Shown piece after piece: positions 1-9,975 of a stretch of 64,000 nt of DNA (the first letter of the stretch is position 1; each line of letters opens with the position of its first letter). The notes under the pieces were generated by a model, which saw only the letters and a list, made by a program, of their open reading frames with translations, did not search any database and was not told the DNA's origin. A program made the translations under genes and the position numbers. Where the stretch lies: contig NC_017770.1 of assembly GCF_000242635.2 (NCBI RefSeq), positions 3,112,669-3,176,668 on the forward strand, in the 5' to 3' direction. The stretch comes from Solitalea canadensis DSM 3403 (GTDB lineage: Bacteria > Bacteroidota > Bacteroidia > Sphingobacteriales > Sphingobacteriaceae).

Positions 1-994
1 TGAATGCATAGATTTTTCCGCGATAATCATCAGGTAGGAATAATTCCTTAAACTCATTCGCATAAAATCCCGAACTGTTATATGAATTATATTCAACAGT
101 TTGACTCATTAATAAAATGTTGGATTTAGCATTAGAAGCATAATCGTATCGGAAACCAACAAAGTCATTTTTACCGGGAAGGAAGTTATTGTAATCTGTT
201 ACCAGATCCCTTACCGACGAATTTAACACCAATGCTTTATCGGATGCTTCGATACACGCTTCCCACTCTCCTTTGTATAATTTCACGCGTGATAAAAAAG
301 CGTAAGCAGCTGCTTTAGAAAAGTGATATTTCTTGGTATTTCCTTCAACCGATGTTGACGTTGAGATCAAATCATCGTTAATTAATTCAATACCACTCTG
401 AAGGTCGCTCTCTATATATTCATACACCTTAGCAACTGTTTCGCGTGGAAAATCTTCTTGCTGAGCATTTCCAACCTCCTGTTTATAAGGAACTCCTAAA
501 TCTGTTGAAGCTGTTGCCGGGTCATAATGCTTTGCAAACAAGTTCACCAACATAAAATGGCAGTACGCTCTAACCAAATAAGCTTCACCTAGAACTGATC
601 TCTTAAGAGGAGAATCTTTGGTGATATTATTTAAGCCTTCAATGGCTACATTGGCAACATTAATATTATTATAATAACTCTGCCATGACTTCTCAGGACC
701 AATTGGTAAGTTCAGATCATAACCGTCTGACCATGTATAAAAAGGTTTGAGCCATGAAACCAATGTAGGCTGATTGAATGAAGGATAATCGTAATATTTA
801 AGATTATCAGTCATTAACTCTGTAAAAACATAGTTGGCCTGTGGATATGCCGGCACGATCATCGCCTGGTAATCTTCAACGGACTGAGGACTTACGCGTG
901 AATCTGGTAATTCATTCAAAAAATCTTTACACCCGGTGTTTCCGATCATCAAAGCCAGTGAAAAGGCAATAATTTGTATATATTTCTTTTTCAT
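1..994 (-). CDS. SusD/RagB-family outer-membrane lipoprotein (3' end outside window)
   Basis: The gene starts at the ATG complementary to 992-994 and is still open at base 1, so about 331 N-terminal residues are visible and the C-terminus is missing only because of the window edge. It begins with a signal peptide (MKKKYIQIIAFSLALMIGNT) followed by Gly-Cys, so it is probably a lipoprotein anchored on Cys22. The helical SusD-like pattern follows (LKRSVLGEAYLVRAYCHFML, later KKYHFSKAAAYAFLSRVKLY, typical TPR-type SusD segments). SusD proteins sit on the cell surface and cap a SusC TonB-dependent pore to capture a glycan or other nutrient. It lies 10 bp downstream of the susC-like gene in the same direction, the normal pair order. 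The substrate cannot be told from the sequence. Confidence 0.93.
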   Translation of the reverse strand, partial: MKKKYIQIIAFSLALMIGNTGCKDFLNELPDSRVSPQSVEDYQAMIVPAYPQANYVFTELMTDNLKYYDYPSFNQPTLVSWLKPFYTWSDGYDLNLPIGPEKSWQSYYNNINVANVAIEGLNNITKDSPLKRSVLGEAYLVRAYCHFMLVNLFAKHYDPATASTDLGVPYKQEVGNAQQEDFPRETVAKVYEYIESDLQSGIELINDDLISTSTSVEGNTKKYHFSKAAAYAFLSRVKLYKGEWEACIEASDKALVLNSSVRDLVTDYNNFLPGKNDFVGFRYDYASNAKSNILLMSQTVEYNSYNSSGFYANEFKELFLPDDYRGKIYAF

Positions 995-1004
995 TTTTTT
1001 CTGA

Positions 1005-4000
1005 TTAAAAGTCAACGGATAAGCCTAATGACACAGTTTTAGGCAATGGTACACTTGTTCCGCTAACTAAAGCTTCCGGATCTTGTCCTTTCAGTTTCTG
1101 ATCTGCCCATACATAAATATTCTGAGCCAATGCCTGAAGCGATGCTGATTTTACACCAATGCGTTTTAACACATAGGATGGCAATGCATAGCTTAAAGAG
1201 ATATTTTTCAGACGGATAAATGACCCGTTCGCAACTCTGATGTCGCTACGGTTATAATTAGCAATAGGGTCTGCATTTTTCAAACGCCAGTAGTCATAAG
1301 TTTCCTGATCTAAAATGCGAGGAATTGTAGTGTACTGTTCGTCACCCGGGGTAGTCCAACGACTTGCCAGATCTTTGCTTAACGCGGTTGCATCATCATA
1401 ATATGGTGCATAGAAAGGCAGCAGGCGAATTTTGTTTCCGTATGCGTAAGTAAATAGTACAGAAAGACTTAAAGACTTGTACTTAAAACTATTAGTAATA
1501 CCACCGGAACCTAAAGGGTCACGGCTACCTTCATATTTTAACGTACCGGTACTGGTTTCATACTTATTGATAAGAGTTGTTACATTACCATCTTTATCAT
1601 AAAATGTAGGTAAACCCTCATTGCTCAAACCGGCAAACTGAAACGAGTACAAACCATTTAAAGGTCTTCCAATCATAGCACTTCCGGCATCACCCGTTGC
1701 TTGCATCACTGTTTGATTGAAATAAGCATCCAACACTTTATTCTTATTATAACCCCAGGTTACGATCGCATTCCAGCTTAAGTCTTTCACAATCGATGCA
1801 CGATAATTAAGTGTCACCTCGAATCCTGAGTTACGCATACTCGCCCAGTTAACTACTTTTTGAACATAACCTGTTACATATGAAGATGGAACGGTACCAA
1901 TCAGGTCGAAATTCTCACGATCATAATACTCGATCGTTCCTGTTAAACGATTAAAAAATCCAAAATCGAGGCCCACGTTATAAGCATGCTCTTTTTCCCA
2001 TTTCAAATCAGGGTTATCCGGAGAGGCGATATTAAGCGTACTTTCATTGGCTTCATTATCAAAACGATTAGTTTTGCCGTAATACACCAACATCTCAGAA
2101 CTACCAATGTTATTCACGTTACCACGTAAACCATAAGAAGTTCGAAGCTTCAACAAGTTTATCCATGTAGCCTGTTCAAGGAAATTCTCTTTATCAATAT
2201 TCCATGCAGCACTTAACTGCCACGTTGGGAAAAATTTAAAACGTTGAGATTTACCCATTTTATTGGAACCATCTGAACGCAATGATGCAGAAAAGTTGTA
2301 CCTGTCGTGTAATGTATAATCAGAATTCACAAACCATGAAAATTCATTATTGATACTTTGATTAGCAGAGTAATAAGAGCCCCCTGCTAACAGGTCACGC
2401 TGTACTGCACGATAATCAGGTGATGCAACTTTTCCTCTGTAATATTCATATCCATAACCGTTTGTTGTGCTTGATTCATACTTGCGGTGACGAACTTCTG
2501 TACCAACTAATATATTAAAGGCATGTTCTGTTCCAATTGTAGGCTTCCAATTAAAGGAATTTCTGAAGGTATAGAAAGTACCCTGCGTCTCATTCATATA
2601 CAATAAACCTCCACGTGGCATTACCGAAATCGGATATTGGTCGTCATCGTTCGGGTCATTATATAAGTATGGATTTGAGTTTCTGATATCATTGTTATCC
2701 ATAGCTCTATAAGCCTGGGCTGTATTGGAAAGCTCAGTAACAATATGATCACTCGCAGCAGTAGTTAAACGACCTGATACTAATGAATTGAAATTCAGAT
2801 TTTTTAATACTTTATATTCCAGATCACCCTGAACTTTGATTTCACGGGTTTTCATATTAAAAAAGTTATTCTGAAGCTCATGAATGATATTAAACGGAGC
2901 GTAATTACTTAAGTAATATTCTAAGTCACCCGTTTTATCATAAGGACGCATTGCACGGCTTGTACTCATTGCGTATGAATATGGGTTTAGATCATATTCA
3001 CGGGATACAACGCCATTATCACTCGATGCATTGGCTGCACCAAATACTTTTTGATCACGAGAAGAACCAAATAATGTGGTGGTGATCTGTAACTTCTTAT
3101 TTATATTATAATTGGCTTTAATATTACCTGTATAACGATTGGTATTTTGCCCTTCAGTTTGCCCGTTATCTTTATAGAATGACAATGAAGTATAATACTG
3201 AGCCTGATCATTACCTGACGAGAAGCTTAAACTATGCTCCTGAGTAATCGAATTATGAAACAATTCTTTAAACCAATCAGTATTCTGCATTTTATATTCG
3301 CGCATCAATTGGTTATAGCGATCATCAGTAATGTCTTTTCTCGCCCACTGCGTATAAAGCTTTCCGAAAGCTCCGTAAGAATTATTCATTGAAACCAGAT
3401 TAATCTGATTTTTAGCATATAACTCTTCCGAAAACTCGAGCCGCTCTTTAGAATTCATTACATTGAAATCTAAGATCGAGGGAATCATCGACAGTGTCGT
3501 ATTGTTACGGTAATTAATGCTTATGTCGCCCTTTTTACCTTTTTTAGTGGTAATTACGATCACACCATTTACCGCCTGTGTACCATACATGGCTGTTGCC
3601 GAAGCATCTTTCAGGAATTGAATATCTTCAATATCATTTGGGTTTAATCCACTGATGGCAGAACTTAACAGATTGTTAGCGTCACCACTATATAGCTGAT
3701 TAGGATTTACATTAACAATATCGTCCAAAACAACACCATCTACTACCCAAAGAGGTTCTTTATTGCCAATAATTGATGAACTTCCACGGATACGGATCTT
3801 GGCCTTTGATCCGAATGTGCCTGAAGTGTTTTCTACCGAAACGCCGGCAACTTGCCCCTGAAGCATTTTCCCTACATCAGGCATTGCCAATTCTTTGATA
3901 CGATCTGAACTGATTTTACCAACTGAACCTGTAAACGTGCGTTTGTTCATATTTTGGTAACCGGTTACAACAACATCCTTCAATTGTGTAACCTCTGTTG

Positions 4001-4631
4001 CTAACGATATATTAAATTCTGATTTTGAACCTATTGCAATTTCTTGTTTTTGAAACCCGGCCATTGAAAAAACAAGAGTTTTAGCGTCATCAGGAATACT
4101 TAACTGAAAAAGACCATTTCCGTCGGTTGAAACACCTACCGATGGTTTCTCTTTCAGAAACACACTTACACCAGGTAATGACTGTCCGTCATCTTTGCTG
4201 GTAACTTTACCCTTAATAATCCTGTTTACTGCATTCTTTTCAGTCTCATTTACAGTTATTGACGTTTCAGTACTACGTTTCAGCACAATCAGATTGTTTT
4301 GAACCGTGTACGATAAATGATAAGGACTTAACAAAGTAGTAAGCACTTGTTCTAATGGCTCGTCCTTTACATCAATGCTGACGGTTTTGGTTGAATTAAT
4401 GTCATCAACACTGTAAAAAAAACTATACGATGAGTTTCTTTGAATCTTGTGTAAAGCAGTTTCTAAATCTGCGTTTTTAAGTTTTAAACTTATGTTTCCT
4501 GTTTGTGAGTACACATTTGCCGAAAGCTGCATTGTCGCAATCAGGATCAGCAAGAAGGATAGTTTCATTGTTCGAAATAAAAGTTTACTTCTTCCCGTGG
4601 AAGGGAAAAACCATTTTCGTTTTTTATTCAT
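1005..4631 (-). CDS. SusC/RagA-family TonB-dependent outer-membrane transporter with STN domain
   Basis: 1208 residues, ATG start. In order: an N-terminal signal segment (about 1-43, ending NVYSQ), a secretin/TonB N-terminal (STN) domain at about 48-118, a carboxypeptidase-regulatory-like domain at about 138-220 (IIKGKVTSKDDGQSLPGVSV), a plug domain from about 230 with the usual KDASATAMYGTQAVNGVI and VIVITTKKGK signatures, then a large beta-barrel to the C-terminus. It is the outer-membrane pore of a SusCD complex importing an unknown ligand with TonB energy. The STN domain marks it as a transducer that signals through FecR to an ECF sigma factor, and both are encoded immediately upstream (4737-6702). 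It reads in the same direction as fecR and susD. Confidence 0.96.
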   Translation of the reverse strand: MNKKRKWFFPSTGRSKLLFRTMKLSFLLILIATMQLSANVYSQTGNISLKLKNADLETALHKIQRNSSYSFFYSVDDINSTKTVSIDVKDEPLEQVLTTLLSPYHLSYTVQNNLIVLKRSTETSITVNETEKNAVNRIIKGKVTSKDDGQSLPGVSVFLKEKPSVGVSTDGNGLFQLSIPDDAKTLVFSMAGFQKQEIAIGSKSEFNISLATEVTQLKDVVVTGYQNMNKRTFTGSVGKISSDRIKELAMPDVGKMLQGQVAGVSVENTSGTFGSKAKIRIRGSSSIIGNKEPLWVVDGVVLDDIVNVNPNQLYSGDANNLLSSAISGLNPNDIEDIQFLKDASATAMYGTQAVNGVIVITTKKGKKGDISINYRNNTTLSMIPSILDFNVMNSKERLEFSEELYAKNQINLVSMNNSYGAFGKLYTQWARKDITDDRYNQLMREYKMQNTDWFKELFHNSITQEHSLSFSSGNDQAQYYTSLSFYKDNGQTEGQNTNRYTGNIKANYNINKKLQITTTLFGSSRDQKVFGAANASSDNGVVSREYDLNPYSYAMSTSRAMRPYDKTGDLEYYLSNYAPFNIIHELQNNFFNMKTREIKVQGDLEYKVLKNLNFNSLVSGRLTTAASDHIVTELSNTAQAYRAMDNNDIRNSNPYLYNDPNDDDQYPISVMPRGGLLYMNETQGTFYTFRNSFNWKPTIGTEHAFNILVGTEVRHRKYESSTTNGYGYEYYRGKVASPDYRAVQRDLLAGGSYYSANQSINNEFSWFVNSDYTLHDRYNFSASLRSDGSNKMGKSQRFKFFPTWQLSAAWNIDKENFLEQATWINLLKLRTSYGLRGNVNNIGSSEMLVYYGKTNRFDNEANESTLNIASPDNPDLKWEKEHAYNVGLDFGFFNRLTGTIEYYDRENFDLIGTVPSSYVTGYVQKVVNWASMRNSGFEVTLNYRASIVKDLSWNAIVTWGYNKNKVLDAYFNQTVMQATGDAGSAMIGRPLNGLYSFQFAGLSNEGLPTFYDKDGNVTTLINKYETSTGTLKYEGSRDPLGSGGITNSFKYKSLSLSVLFTYAYGNKIRLLPFYAPYYDDATALSKDLASRWTTPGDEQYTTIPRILDQETYDYWRLKNADPIANYNRSDIRVANGSFIRLKNISLSYALPSYVLKRIGVKSASLQALAQNIYVWADQKLKGQDPEALVSGTSVPLPKTVSLGLSVDF

Positions 4632-4706
4632 ACTTTCGTATAGTTAAATAGTGTTAACAATGCGCATAAATCCCATTGACCGATGGGCATGCGTGTACTT
4701 AGCTCG

Positions 4707-4738
4707 AACGGAGAGTGTGACCGCACTTTCCGTTTTTT
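4707..4738. terminator. Hairpin between fecR and susC
   Basis: An inverted repeat (AACGGAGAGTGTG / GCACTTTCCGTT, two G-T wobbles, 3-nt loop) is followed by a T-run on the plus strand. It sits directly after the fecR stop codon. In the minus-strand direction of fecR-susC transcription the T-run precedes the stem, so it is more likely an mRNA 3'-end or processing hairpin than a full terminator for fecR. Confidence 0.5.
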
Positions 4739-5897
4739 ATTGCACGTTTATTTTATTCTGACTGATTCTGAATTTTACTTTCCCTGTATTTTCCAACACC
4801 TGAATTATTCGATCATAAGGCTCACTTTTGCTTATCGTTCCGTTAAACTCAAGCTTCTTTAAGCCTTCATTGGCAAAGTCTATTTCGAGACCGTACCAAC
4901 GCGATATATCATTCATAATATCTTCTAAACGCTGGTGTTCGAATACGAACTTTCCTTCTTTCCAGGCGATTACCGGATTTATCTCAACTGCCTTCACATC
5001 TATTTGACCGCTAGATACATAATATGCAGATTGATAACCCGGTGACAACATTGCCGACTGAGATGCATCAGTAGTACTAACCACCTTTGCTTTACCACTA
5101 ACCAATGTTGTAAGCACCTTTGAGTCTTTTTGATAAGACTTAATATTAAATGAAGTACCTAAATCTTCTACTGCAACCCCGTTAGTTTTTACAAGAAACG
5201 GTTGTTGGGCGTTATGCTTAACTTCAAAAAAAGCTTCGCCATCCAATGTTACTTCCCTGTTTTTTCCTGAGAATTCAACCGGATAGGTAAACGTTGTCCC
5301 TGCGTTTAACCAAACAATTGATCCGTCTGAAAGAACGATTTTAAAATCTCGTTGCGAAGGCACTACAATGGTGTGCATTTGAGTAGCATTCTCTCCTTCT
5401 TTCGCATAAACCAACTCCTGATCGTCACTTGTAGAAACGATAGTTCCATTATCTACCTTCTGAACTTCGTCCAGATTGATCTTCTTTCCTTCAGAAGTAA
5501 GAAGGATCACTCCATTGGGAGTTTTTGATACTGCCACGACACTCTCCTTTGGATTCTTCTGCTTACTTTTAAAATAAAAAACAACTCCAATCATTAAAGG
5601 AATAGCTAAAATGGCTACATATTTTTGCCATGAATACATTTTACGAATCGATTGACCGTCAATCTGGATACGTTCCATTAATTCATTTAAATGATATTCT
5701 GTTTCGAGAGCATCAGCCTGCTCGAGCCGTTTGTTCAGCCCCGCTTGCTGCATAAATTGTTGGTAGAACTTCTGATTCTCTGCATTGACAGATCGCCATT
5801 GTTCTAATTCCAACATTTCCTCGTCAGTAATTTCGCCCAACACTTTACGTGATAAAAGCTCACTTACCCGAAGATTTGTGAAAGTTTGGTTTGTCAT
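4737..5897 (-). CDS. FecR-family anti-sigma factor
   Basis: 386 residues, ATG start. A cytoplasmic N-terminal region of about 90 residues is followed by one membrane segment (about 93-109, YVAILAIPLMIGVVFYF). The periplasmic FecR domain follows at about 175-258 (IVLSDGSIVWLNAGTTFTYP, then LDGEAFFEV and VEDLGTSFNIKSY), and a C-terminal DUF4974-type domain at about 310-385. FecR proteins hold an ECF sigma factor at the inner membrane until the STN domain of a loaded TonB receptor signals to them. The receptor is the next gene downstream (1005-4631) and the sigma factor is divergent upstream (6103-6702), so the whole switch is here. Confidence 0.96.
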   Translation of the reverse strand: MTNQTFTNLRVSELLSRKVLGEITDEEMLELEQWRSVNAENQKFYQQFMQQAGLNKRLEQADALETEYHLNELMERIQIDGQSIRKMYSWQKYVAILAIPLMIGVVFYFKSKQKNPKESVVAVSKTPNGVILLTSEGKKINLDEVQKVDNGTIVSTSDDQELVYAKEGENATQMHTIVVPSQRDFKIVLSDGSIVWLNAGTTFTYPVEFSGKNREVTLDGEAFFEVKHNAQQPFLVKTNGVAVEDLGTSFNIKSYQKDSKVLTTLVSGKAKVVSTTDASQSAMLSPGYQSAYYVSSGQIDVKAVEINPVIAWKEGKFVFEHQRLEDIMNDISRWYGLEIDFANEGLKKLEFNGTISKSEPYDRIIQVLENTGKVKFRISQNKINVQ

Positions 5898-5924
5898 TTC
5901 TTACTTTTATGGTCTTTACAGATA

Positions 5925-5956
5925 CAAGACACTTAGGGATAAAAAACGGGTAGTAT
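5925..5956 (-). promoter_or_regulatory. Possible ECF-sigma-dependent promoter of fecR-susCD
   Basis: Read on the minus strand, the fecR leader has the blocks TACCCGTTTTTTATCCC and, just downstream, AAGTGTCTTGTAT, about 30 bases before the start codon. I have seen a T-rich tract followed by a GTGTCTT-like block in front of other fecR operons of this group. Calling it the target of the neighbouring ECF sigma is inference from position and resemblance. Confidence 0.35.
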
Positions 5957-6102
5957 TTTTTTTAAATAAATTTCATCTTATCTTAACCCAACCAAACAAT
6001 TAATCACCCTACGAAGGTTTTACCAAAATAAATTTTATGCTGTGTACTTGTAAATTTTAAATTTATAGTATCTTGGCGCCCTATTTTCTGCTCTCGAAAT
6101 AG

Positions 6103-6702
6103 ATGATCTTCCCGAAAGATCAGATCGACCAAAACAAAAAAAGTGTAATTAACAGCGTGAGCAGGAAAGAAGAGACAATTAATTTTAAGGAGATTTATAG
6201 AACGTATTTTAATTCATTAGTAAACTTTACCCAACGTTTTATTGGTGAGTATGATGCTTCTGTTGATATTGTTCAGGAAACTTTTATCAGTTTATGGAAT
6301 AGAGGTGAAGAGTTAAGTGAGGTGGAATCAGTTAAATCCTTTTTATATACAACTGCCAGAAATAAATCACTTAATCACTTAAGGCATCTAAAGATTCGCG
6401 ACAAGTACTATCAGGAGGAATTGTTAGAAAAAGAAAACAACGTTTTTTACGAACATTCTTTAATAGAAGAAGAAACTTATCGTTTGATTATTAAGGTTAT
6501 CCAAGAAAACTTGAACGAACAATGCCAGAAGGTATTAAAGCTTAGCTTAAAAGGAGCCAAAAACCATGAGGTAGCTGATCTTCTTCACATCTCAGTTAAC
6601 ACCGTAAAATACCACAAAAAGAATGCTTACAAGGTGTTGAAATTAAAACTACAGGATATTTATCTATGGGGAGCTTTTATTTATTTGTTCACCCGATCAT
6701 AG
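6103..6702 (+). CDS. ECF-subfamily RNA polymerase sigma-70 factor
   Basis: 199 residues, ATG start. Region 2 is at about 25-95 (FNSLVNFTQRFIGEYDASVDI then VQETFISLWNR), a spacer follows, and region 4 with its helix-turn-helix is at about 130-185 (VLKLSLKGAKNHEVADLLHIS, VNTVKYHKKNA). It should direct RNA polymerase to the fecR-susCD operon when released by FecR. It is divergent from fecR with about 205 bp between them. The roughly 25 residues before region 2 are unusually polar, and a slightly later start cannot be excluded. Confidence 0.94.
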   Translation: MIFPKDQIDQNKKSVINSVSRKEETINFKEIYRTYFNSLVNFTQRFIGEYDASVDIVQETFISLWNRGEELSEVESVKSFLYTTARNKSLNHLRHLKIRDKYYQEELLEKENNVFYEHSLIEEETYRLIIKVIQENLNEQCQKVLKLSLKGAKNHEVADLLHISVNTVKYHKKNAYKVLKLKLQDIYLWGAFIYLFTRS

Positions 6703-6720
6703 TTTCACAAAGAGACATAA

Positions 6721-6765
6721 AGCAAAAAGAGCTGTCCCGGTTAAACCGGGACAGCTCTTTTTGCT
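6721..6765. terminator. Bidirectional rho-independent terminator
   Basis: A perfect 22-bp inverted repeat (arm AGCAAAAAGAGCTGTCCCGG plus TT) with a one-base centre. The GC-rich core is flanked by A- and T-runs, so it can stop transcription of the sigma gene from the left and of the TPR gene from the right. Confidence 0.95.
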
Positions 6766-6785
6766 TTGTTTTCCTTTTTCAGAAA

Positions 6786-7346
6786 TTACATTCTCTTGCG
6801 GCCTTGGTAGCTTTGCATACCAACTTTTTGCATACCCACCATGCCCATTTGTTGCTGCATCATTTTGATCTGCTCAGTCAACATTTTATTTTTATCAAGT
6901 TTCTTAGCTTCCGCTAATAAATTTTGGGCCTCACGCTTATTTCCTTTACTCATTGCAACTCCGGCTAAACTTAATTTTGCCATTGCAATATCATGATCCA
7001 TTCGTAAACCGATAGCCAAGGCCTTCTTATAGTATTTTTCTGCCTGGAAAATGCTTTTCTGAGATTCACATGTTCCAACTAAAAAGTAATAATAAGCTTG
7101 CTGTCCTTTCAACAAAACAGATTCCGGATTTTTAATACGCTTTAAAAAATAATACGCTTTATCAAGATTGTTTTTTCTCAGATAGAAAAATGCGGCAACC
7201 ATGTTCTCATTACGGAAAAACACTAAAACAAAAATCGCTGAGAATAAAATAGCCAAAAGGCCCCACGCAATCTGTCCGATAACAAAAAGATAAATTGCAA
7301 GAATAAACGCGATAACGCCTAAAGCTAAACGAGAATACTTTAACAT
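6786..7346 (-). CDS. Membrane-anchored TPR protein, function unknown
   Basis: 186 residues, ATG start. Two hydrophobic segments lie close to the N-terminus (about 8-25 and 27-45) with a very short turn between them, so the protein is probably hairpin-anchored in the inner membrane. The rest is helical with TPR-like repeats (YYFLVGTCESQKSIFQAEKY at about 85-105, DHDIAMAKLSLAGVAMSKGN at about 117-136). The C-terminus is Met/Gln/Gly-rich (QQQMGMVGMQKVGMQ). TPR domains mediate protein-protein contacts; no enzyme motif is seen. It faces the sigma gene across a shared terminator and is monocistronic. I do not recognise a named family. Confidence 0.8.
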   Translation of the reverse strand: MLKYSRLALGVIAFILAIYLFVIGQIAWGLLAILFSAIFVLVFFRNENMVAAFFYLRKNNLDKAYYFLKRIKNPESVLLKGQQAYYYFLVGTCESQKSIFQAEKYYKKALAIGLRMDHDIAMAKLSLAGVAMSKGNKREAQNLLAEAKKLDKNKMLTEQIKMMQQQMGMVGMQKVGMQSYQGRKRM

Positions 7347-7518
7347 GTATTAATAAGTTACTAAATTGTAAATCACCAGTTTTAAGTTGTACCCTAAAAC
7401 GAGGTGCAAAATTAATAAAAAAACTAAAGTCCTTCAGTGTTTTGAAGGACTTAGTTAATATTTTGTTTATAAGCATTAAATAAAGCCTTATCCCTTAACT
7501 AACGGGACAAAAACTTGC

Positions 7519-9957
7519 TTAAAATATGTTAGGAAAACGAACCGGATCCACTTCACTCATCATCTCATAAACCGTTTCAACTACATCTTCAATATTAGGT
7601 TTTGAGAAATAGTCGCCATCCGAACCATAAGCCGGACGGTGTTCACGAGCGGTAAGTGTACGAGGTTCTGAATCTAAATAACGGAATCCTTTCTGCTCCT
7701 CAACCACTTTTTGCAACATAAATGCAGTAGCTCCTCCAGGCATATCTTCATCTAAGAATAATACGCGGTTGGTTTTCTTCAATGATTCAACAATTGAATG
7801 ATCAATATCAAACGGCAGCAATGTTTGTACATCGATTAGTTCCACTGAAATACCTAATTCTGCTAACTGATGAACAGCTTCATCAGCCACACGAACACAT
7901 GATCCGTAAGTAACCAATGTAAGATCTGAACCTTCACGCAGCACCTCTGGTTTACCTAATGAAACTGTGAATTCGCCAATATTAGCTGGTAACTTTTCTT
8001 TCAAACGGTAGCCATTTAAACATTCAATTACAATTGCAGGTTCATCAGCACGTAACAAAACGTTATACATACCCGCAGCTTGCATCATATTTCGAGGCAC
8101 ACACAAATGCATACCACGTATAGCATTAATCAATACACCGATTGGAGAACCTGCATGCCAGATTCCTTCTAAACGATGCCCACGTGAACGAATGATCAAC
8201 GGCGCTTTTTGACCACGTTTAGTACGGTATGTTAACGACGAAAGATCATCTGCCAACGGCTGTAATCCGTAATAAATATAATCCAGGTACTGAATTTCAG
8301 CAATTGGACGTAAACCACGCATTGCCAATCCAATTCCCTGACCTACAATAGTAGCTTCACGAATACCGGTATCAAAAATGCGGTGCTCTCCAAATTTTTC
8401 CTGTAATCCGGCAAAACCCTGATTCACATCTCCGATCTTTCCTACGTCTTCGCCAAAAGCAACTAAACGAGGGTCACGAGAGAAATTAGCTTCAAAGCAA
8501 GCCTGTAATACTTCACGACCATCAACAGTTTTTGGCGTTTCAGGAAATTCGGCTTTAACCTCAACAATGTTTAACGGAGATTCGGCAGTATTGCTGAATA
8601 AATACGTATTGTATCGATCGTAATTTGCTTCTTTAGCCTCATTGAACCAATTGATCAATTTATCTCTACCCGAGATTTTTTCATTGCGAACAATGCGCAG
8701 TACACGACGCAATGCCGACAACACATCTTTACGTGATGGATCGATTGCAGATCGTAATGCATTTTTATAATACTTCACATCTGCCGAATATTGGCTTTGT
8801 GATTCAATTTCTTCGAAAATTGTCACTACTTCAGCAATCTCTTGCTTAATAGGTGCGTTAAATTCAGCCCAAGCTTGTTTTTGGATTTCACGTATGTAGC
8901 GTTTTGCTTCCTCTTCAATGCCATCTAACTCTTCATCGGTAGCAACTGCAGATTCCAGGATCCACTCACGCATTTTTTTAATACAGTCGTGATTAGCTTC
9001 CCACTCCAAACGCTCTTTACTTTTATACCGTTCATGCGAACCAGAGGTTGAGTGTCCCTGAGGCTGAGTAACTTCCTGCACATGCACCAACACCGGAATA
9101 TGATGTGTACGGCACATCGAAGCCGCTGTTTCGTAAGCTTCAACCAGGCCAGCGTAATCCCAACCTTTTACGCGAATGATCTCAAAGCCTTCGCCTTTTT
9201 CATCGCGCTGAAATCCTTTTAATAATTCGGAAATATTTTGCTTTGTAGTCTGATATTTCTGGCTTACTGATATCCCATAACCATCATCCCAAACAGACAT
9301 TAACATAGGTACTTGCAACACTCCCGCAGCATTTAACGCTTCAAAGAAATGTCCTTCTGAAGTACTTGCATCACCAATGGTTCCAAAAGCGATTTCGTTA
9401 CCATTATTGGAGAAATGCGTCATGTACGACAACTCTTTGTTCTCGCGATATAGTTTTGAAGCCTGTGCCAAACCAACCAAACGAATCATCTGTCCTGCTG
9501 TACATGAAATATCAGCCGAAGAGTTTTTCATTTGGGTAAGATTGTTCCAGTTTCCATTGTCATCCAAACTGCGTGTTCCGAAGTGGCAAGTCATACCACG
9601 ACCTGCTGTTGAGCTTTCAGCTTTTACATCGGCATGTGCGTATAACTGAGCAAAAAATTCCTTGATGGTGTACATACCTGCCGCAAAGTGGAAGGTTTGG
9701 TCACGATAGTATCCCGATCGAAAATCGCCTTCTTTGAAAACTTTCGCCATCGCAATTTGAGCAAGCTCTTTGCCATCACCAAAAATTCCGAATTTAGCTT
9801 TACCGGTAAGCACTTCTTTCCGGCCCAACAAACTTGCCTGACGACTCTCCTGAGCCAGTCTGTAGTCGGTGAGAACTTCGCGCTTAAACTCTTCAAAGCT
9901 AAGCTCCTTATTCTCTAATAAAGATGTAACCATGTGTTCTTTCTCGCTAATCATCAT
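7519..9957 (-). CDS. Fused alpha/beta E1 of a branched-chain-type 2-oxoacid dehydrogenase
   Basis: About 812 residues. The N-terminal half is E1 alpha (thiamine diphosphate module around GDASTSEGHFFEALNAAG and SVWDDGYGISV). The C-terminal half is E1 beta (VAFGEDVGKIGDVNQGFAGL, AEIQYLDYIYYG, and a transketolase C-terminal domain near LTLVTYGSCVRVADEAV). Such fusions decarboxylate branched-chain or related 2-oxoacids and pass the acyl group to a lipoyl E2. No E2 is encoded here, but an E3 lies at 60708-62117. The frame is open seven codons further, to a TTG at 9976-9978. That TTG is part of a TATTTTTG promoter box, so I use the first ATG of the pair at 9957/9954. The exact substrate is uncertain. 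Confidence 0.93.
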   Translation of the reverse strand: MMISEKEHMVTSLLENKELSFEEFKREVLTDYRLAQESRQASLLGRKEVLTGKAKFGIFGDGKELAQIAMAKVFKEGDFRSGYYRDQTFHFAAGMYTIKEFFAQLYAHADVKAESSTAGRGMTCHFGTRSLDDNGNWNNLTQMKNSSADISCTAGQMIRLVGLAQASKLYRENKELSYMTHFSNNGNEIAFGTIGDASTSEGHFFEALNAAGVLQVPMLMSVWDDGYGISVSQKYQTTKQNISELLKGFQRDEKGEGFEIIRVKGWDYAGLVEAYETAASMCRTHHIPVLVHVQEVTQPQGHSTSGSHERYKSKERLEWEANHDCIKKMREWILESAVATDEELDGIEEEAKRYIREIQKQAWAEFNAPIKQEIAEVVTIFEEIESQSQYSADVKYYKNALRSAIDPSRKDVLSALRRVLRIVRNEKISGRDKLINWFNEAKEANYDRYNTYLFSNTAESPLNIVEVKAEFPETPKTVDGREVLQACFEANFSRDPRLVAFGEDVGKIGDVNQGFAGLQEKFGEHRIFDTGIREATIVGQGIGLAMRGLRPIAEIQYLDYIYYGLQPLADDLSSLTYRTKRGQKAPLIIRSRGHRLEGIWHAGSPIGVLINAIRGMHLCVPRNMMQAAGMYNVLLRADEPAIVIECLNGYRLKEKLPANIGEFTVSLGKPEVLREGSDLTLVTYGSCVRVADEAVHQLAELGISVELIDVQTLLPFDIDHSIVESLKKTNRVLFLDEDMPGGATAFMLQKVVEEQKGFRYLDSEPRTLTAREHRPAYGSDGDYFSKPNIEDVVETVYEMMSEVDPVRFPNIF

Positions 9958-9975
9958 AAGGGTTAAATTGGAGGG

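Noticed and set aside
7210-7476. 88-codon minus-strand ORF overlapping the start of the TPR gene
   Set aside because: It overlaps the real gene in another frame and lacks a recognisable domain; its start region is the TPR gene's leader.
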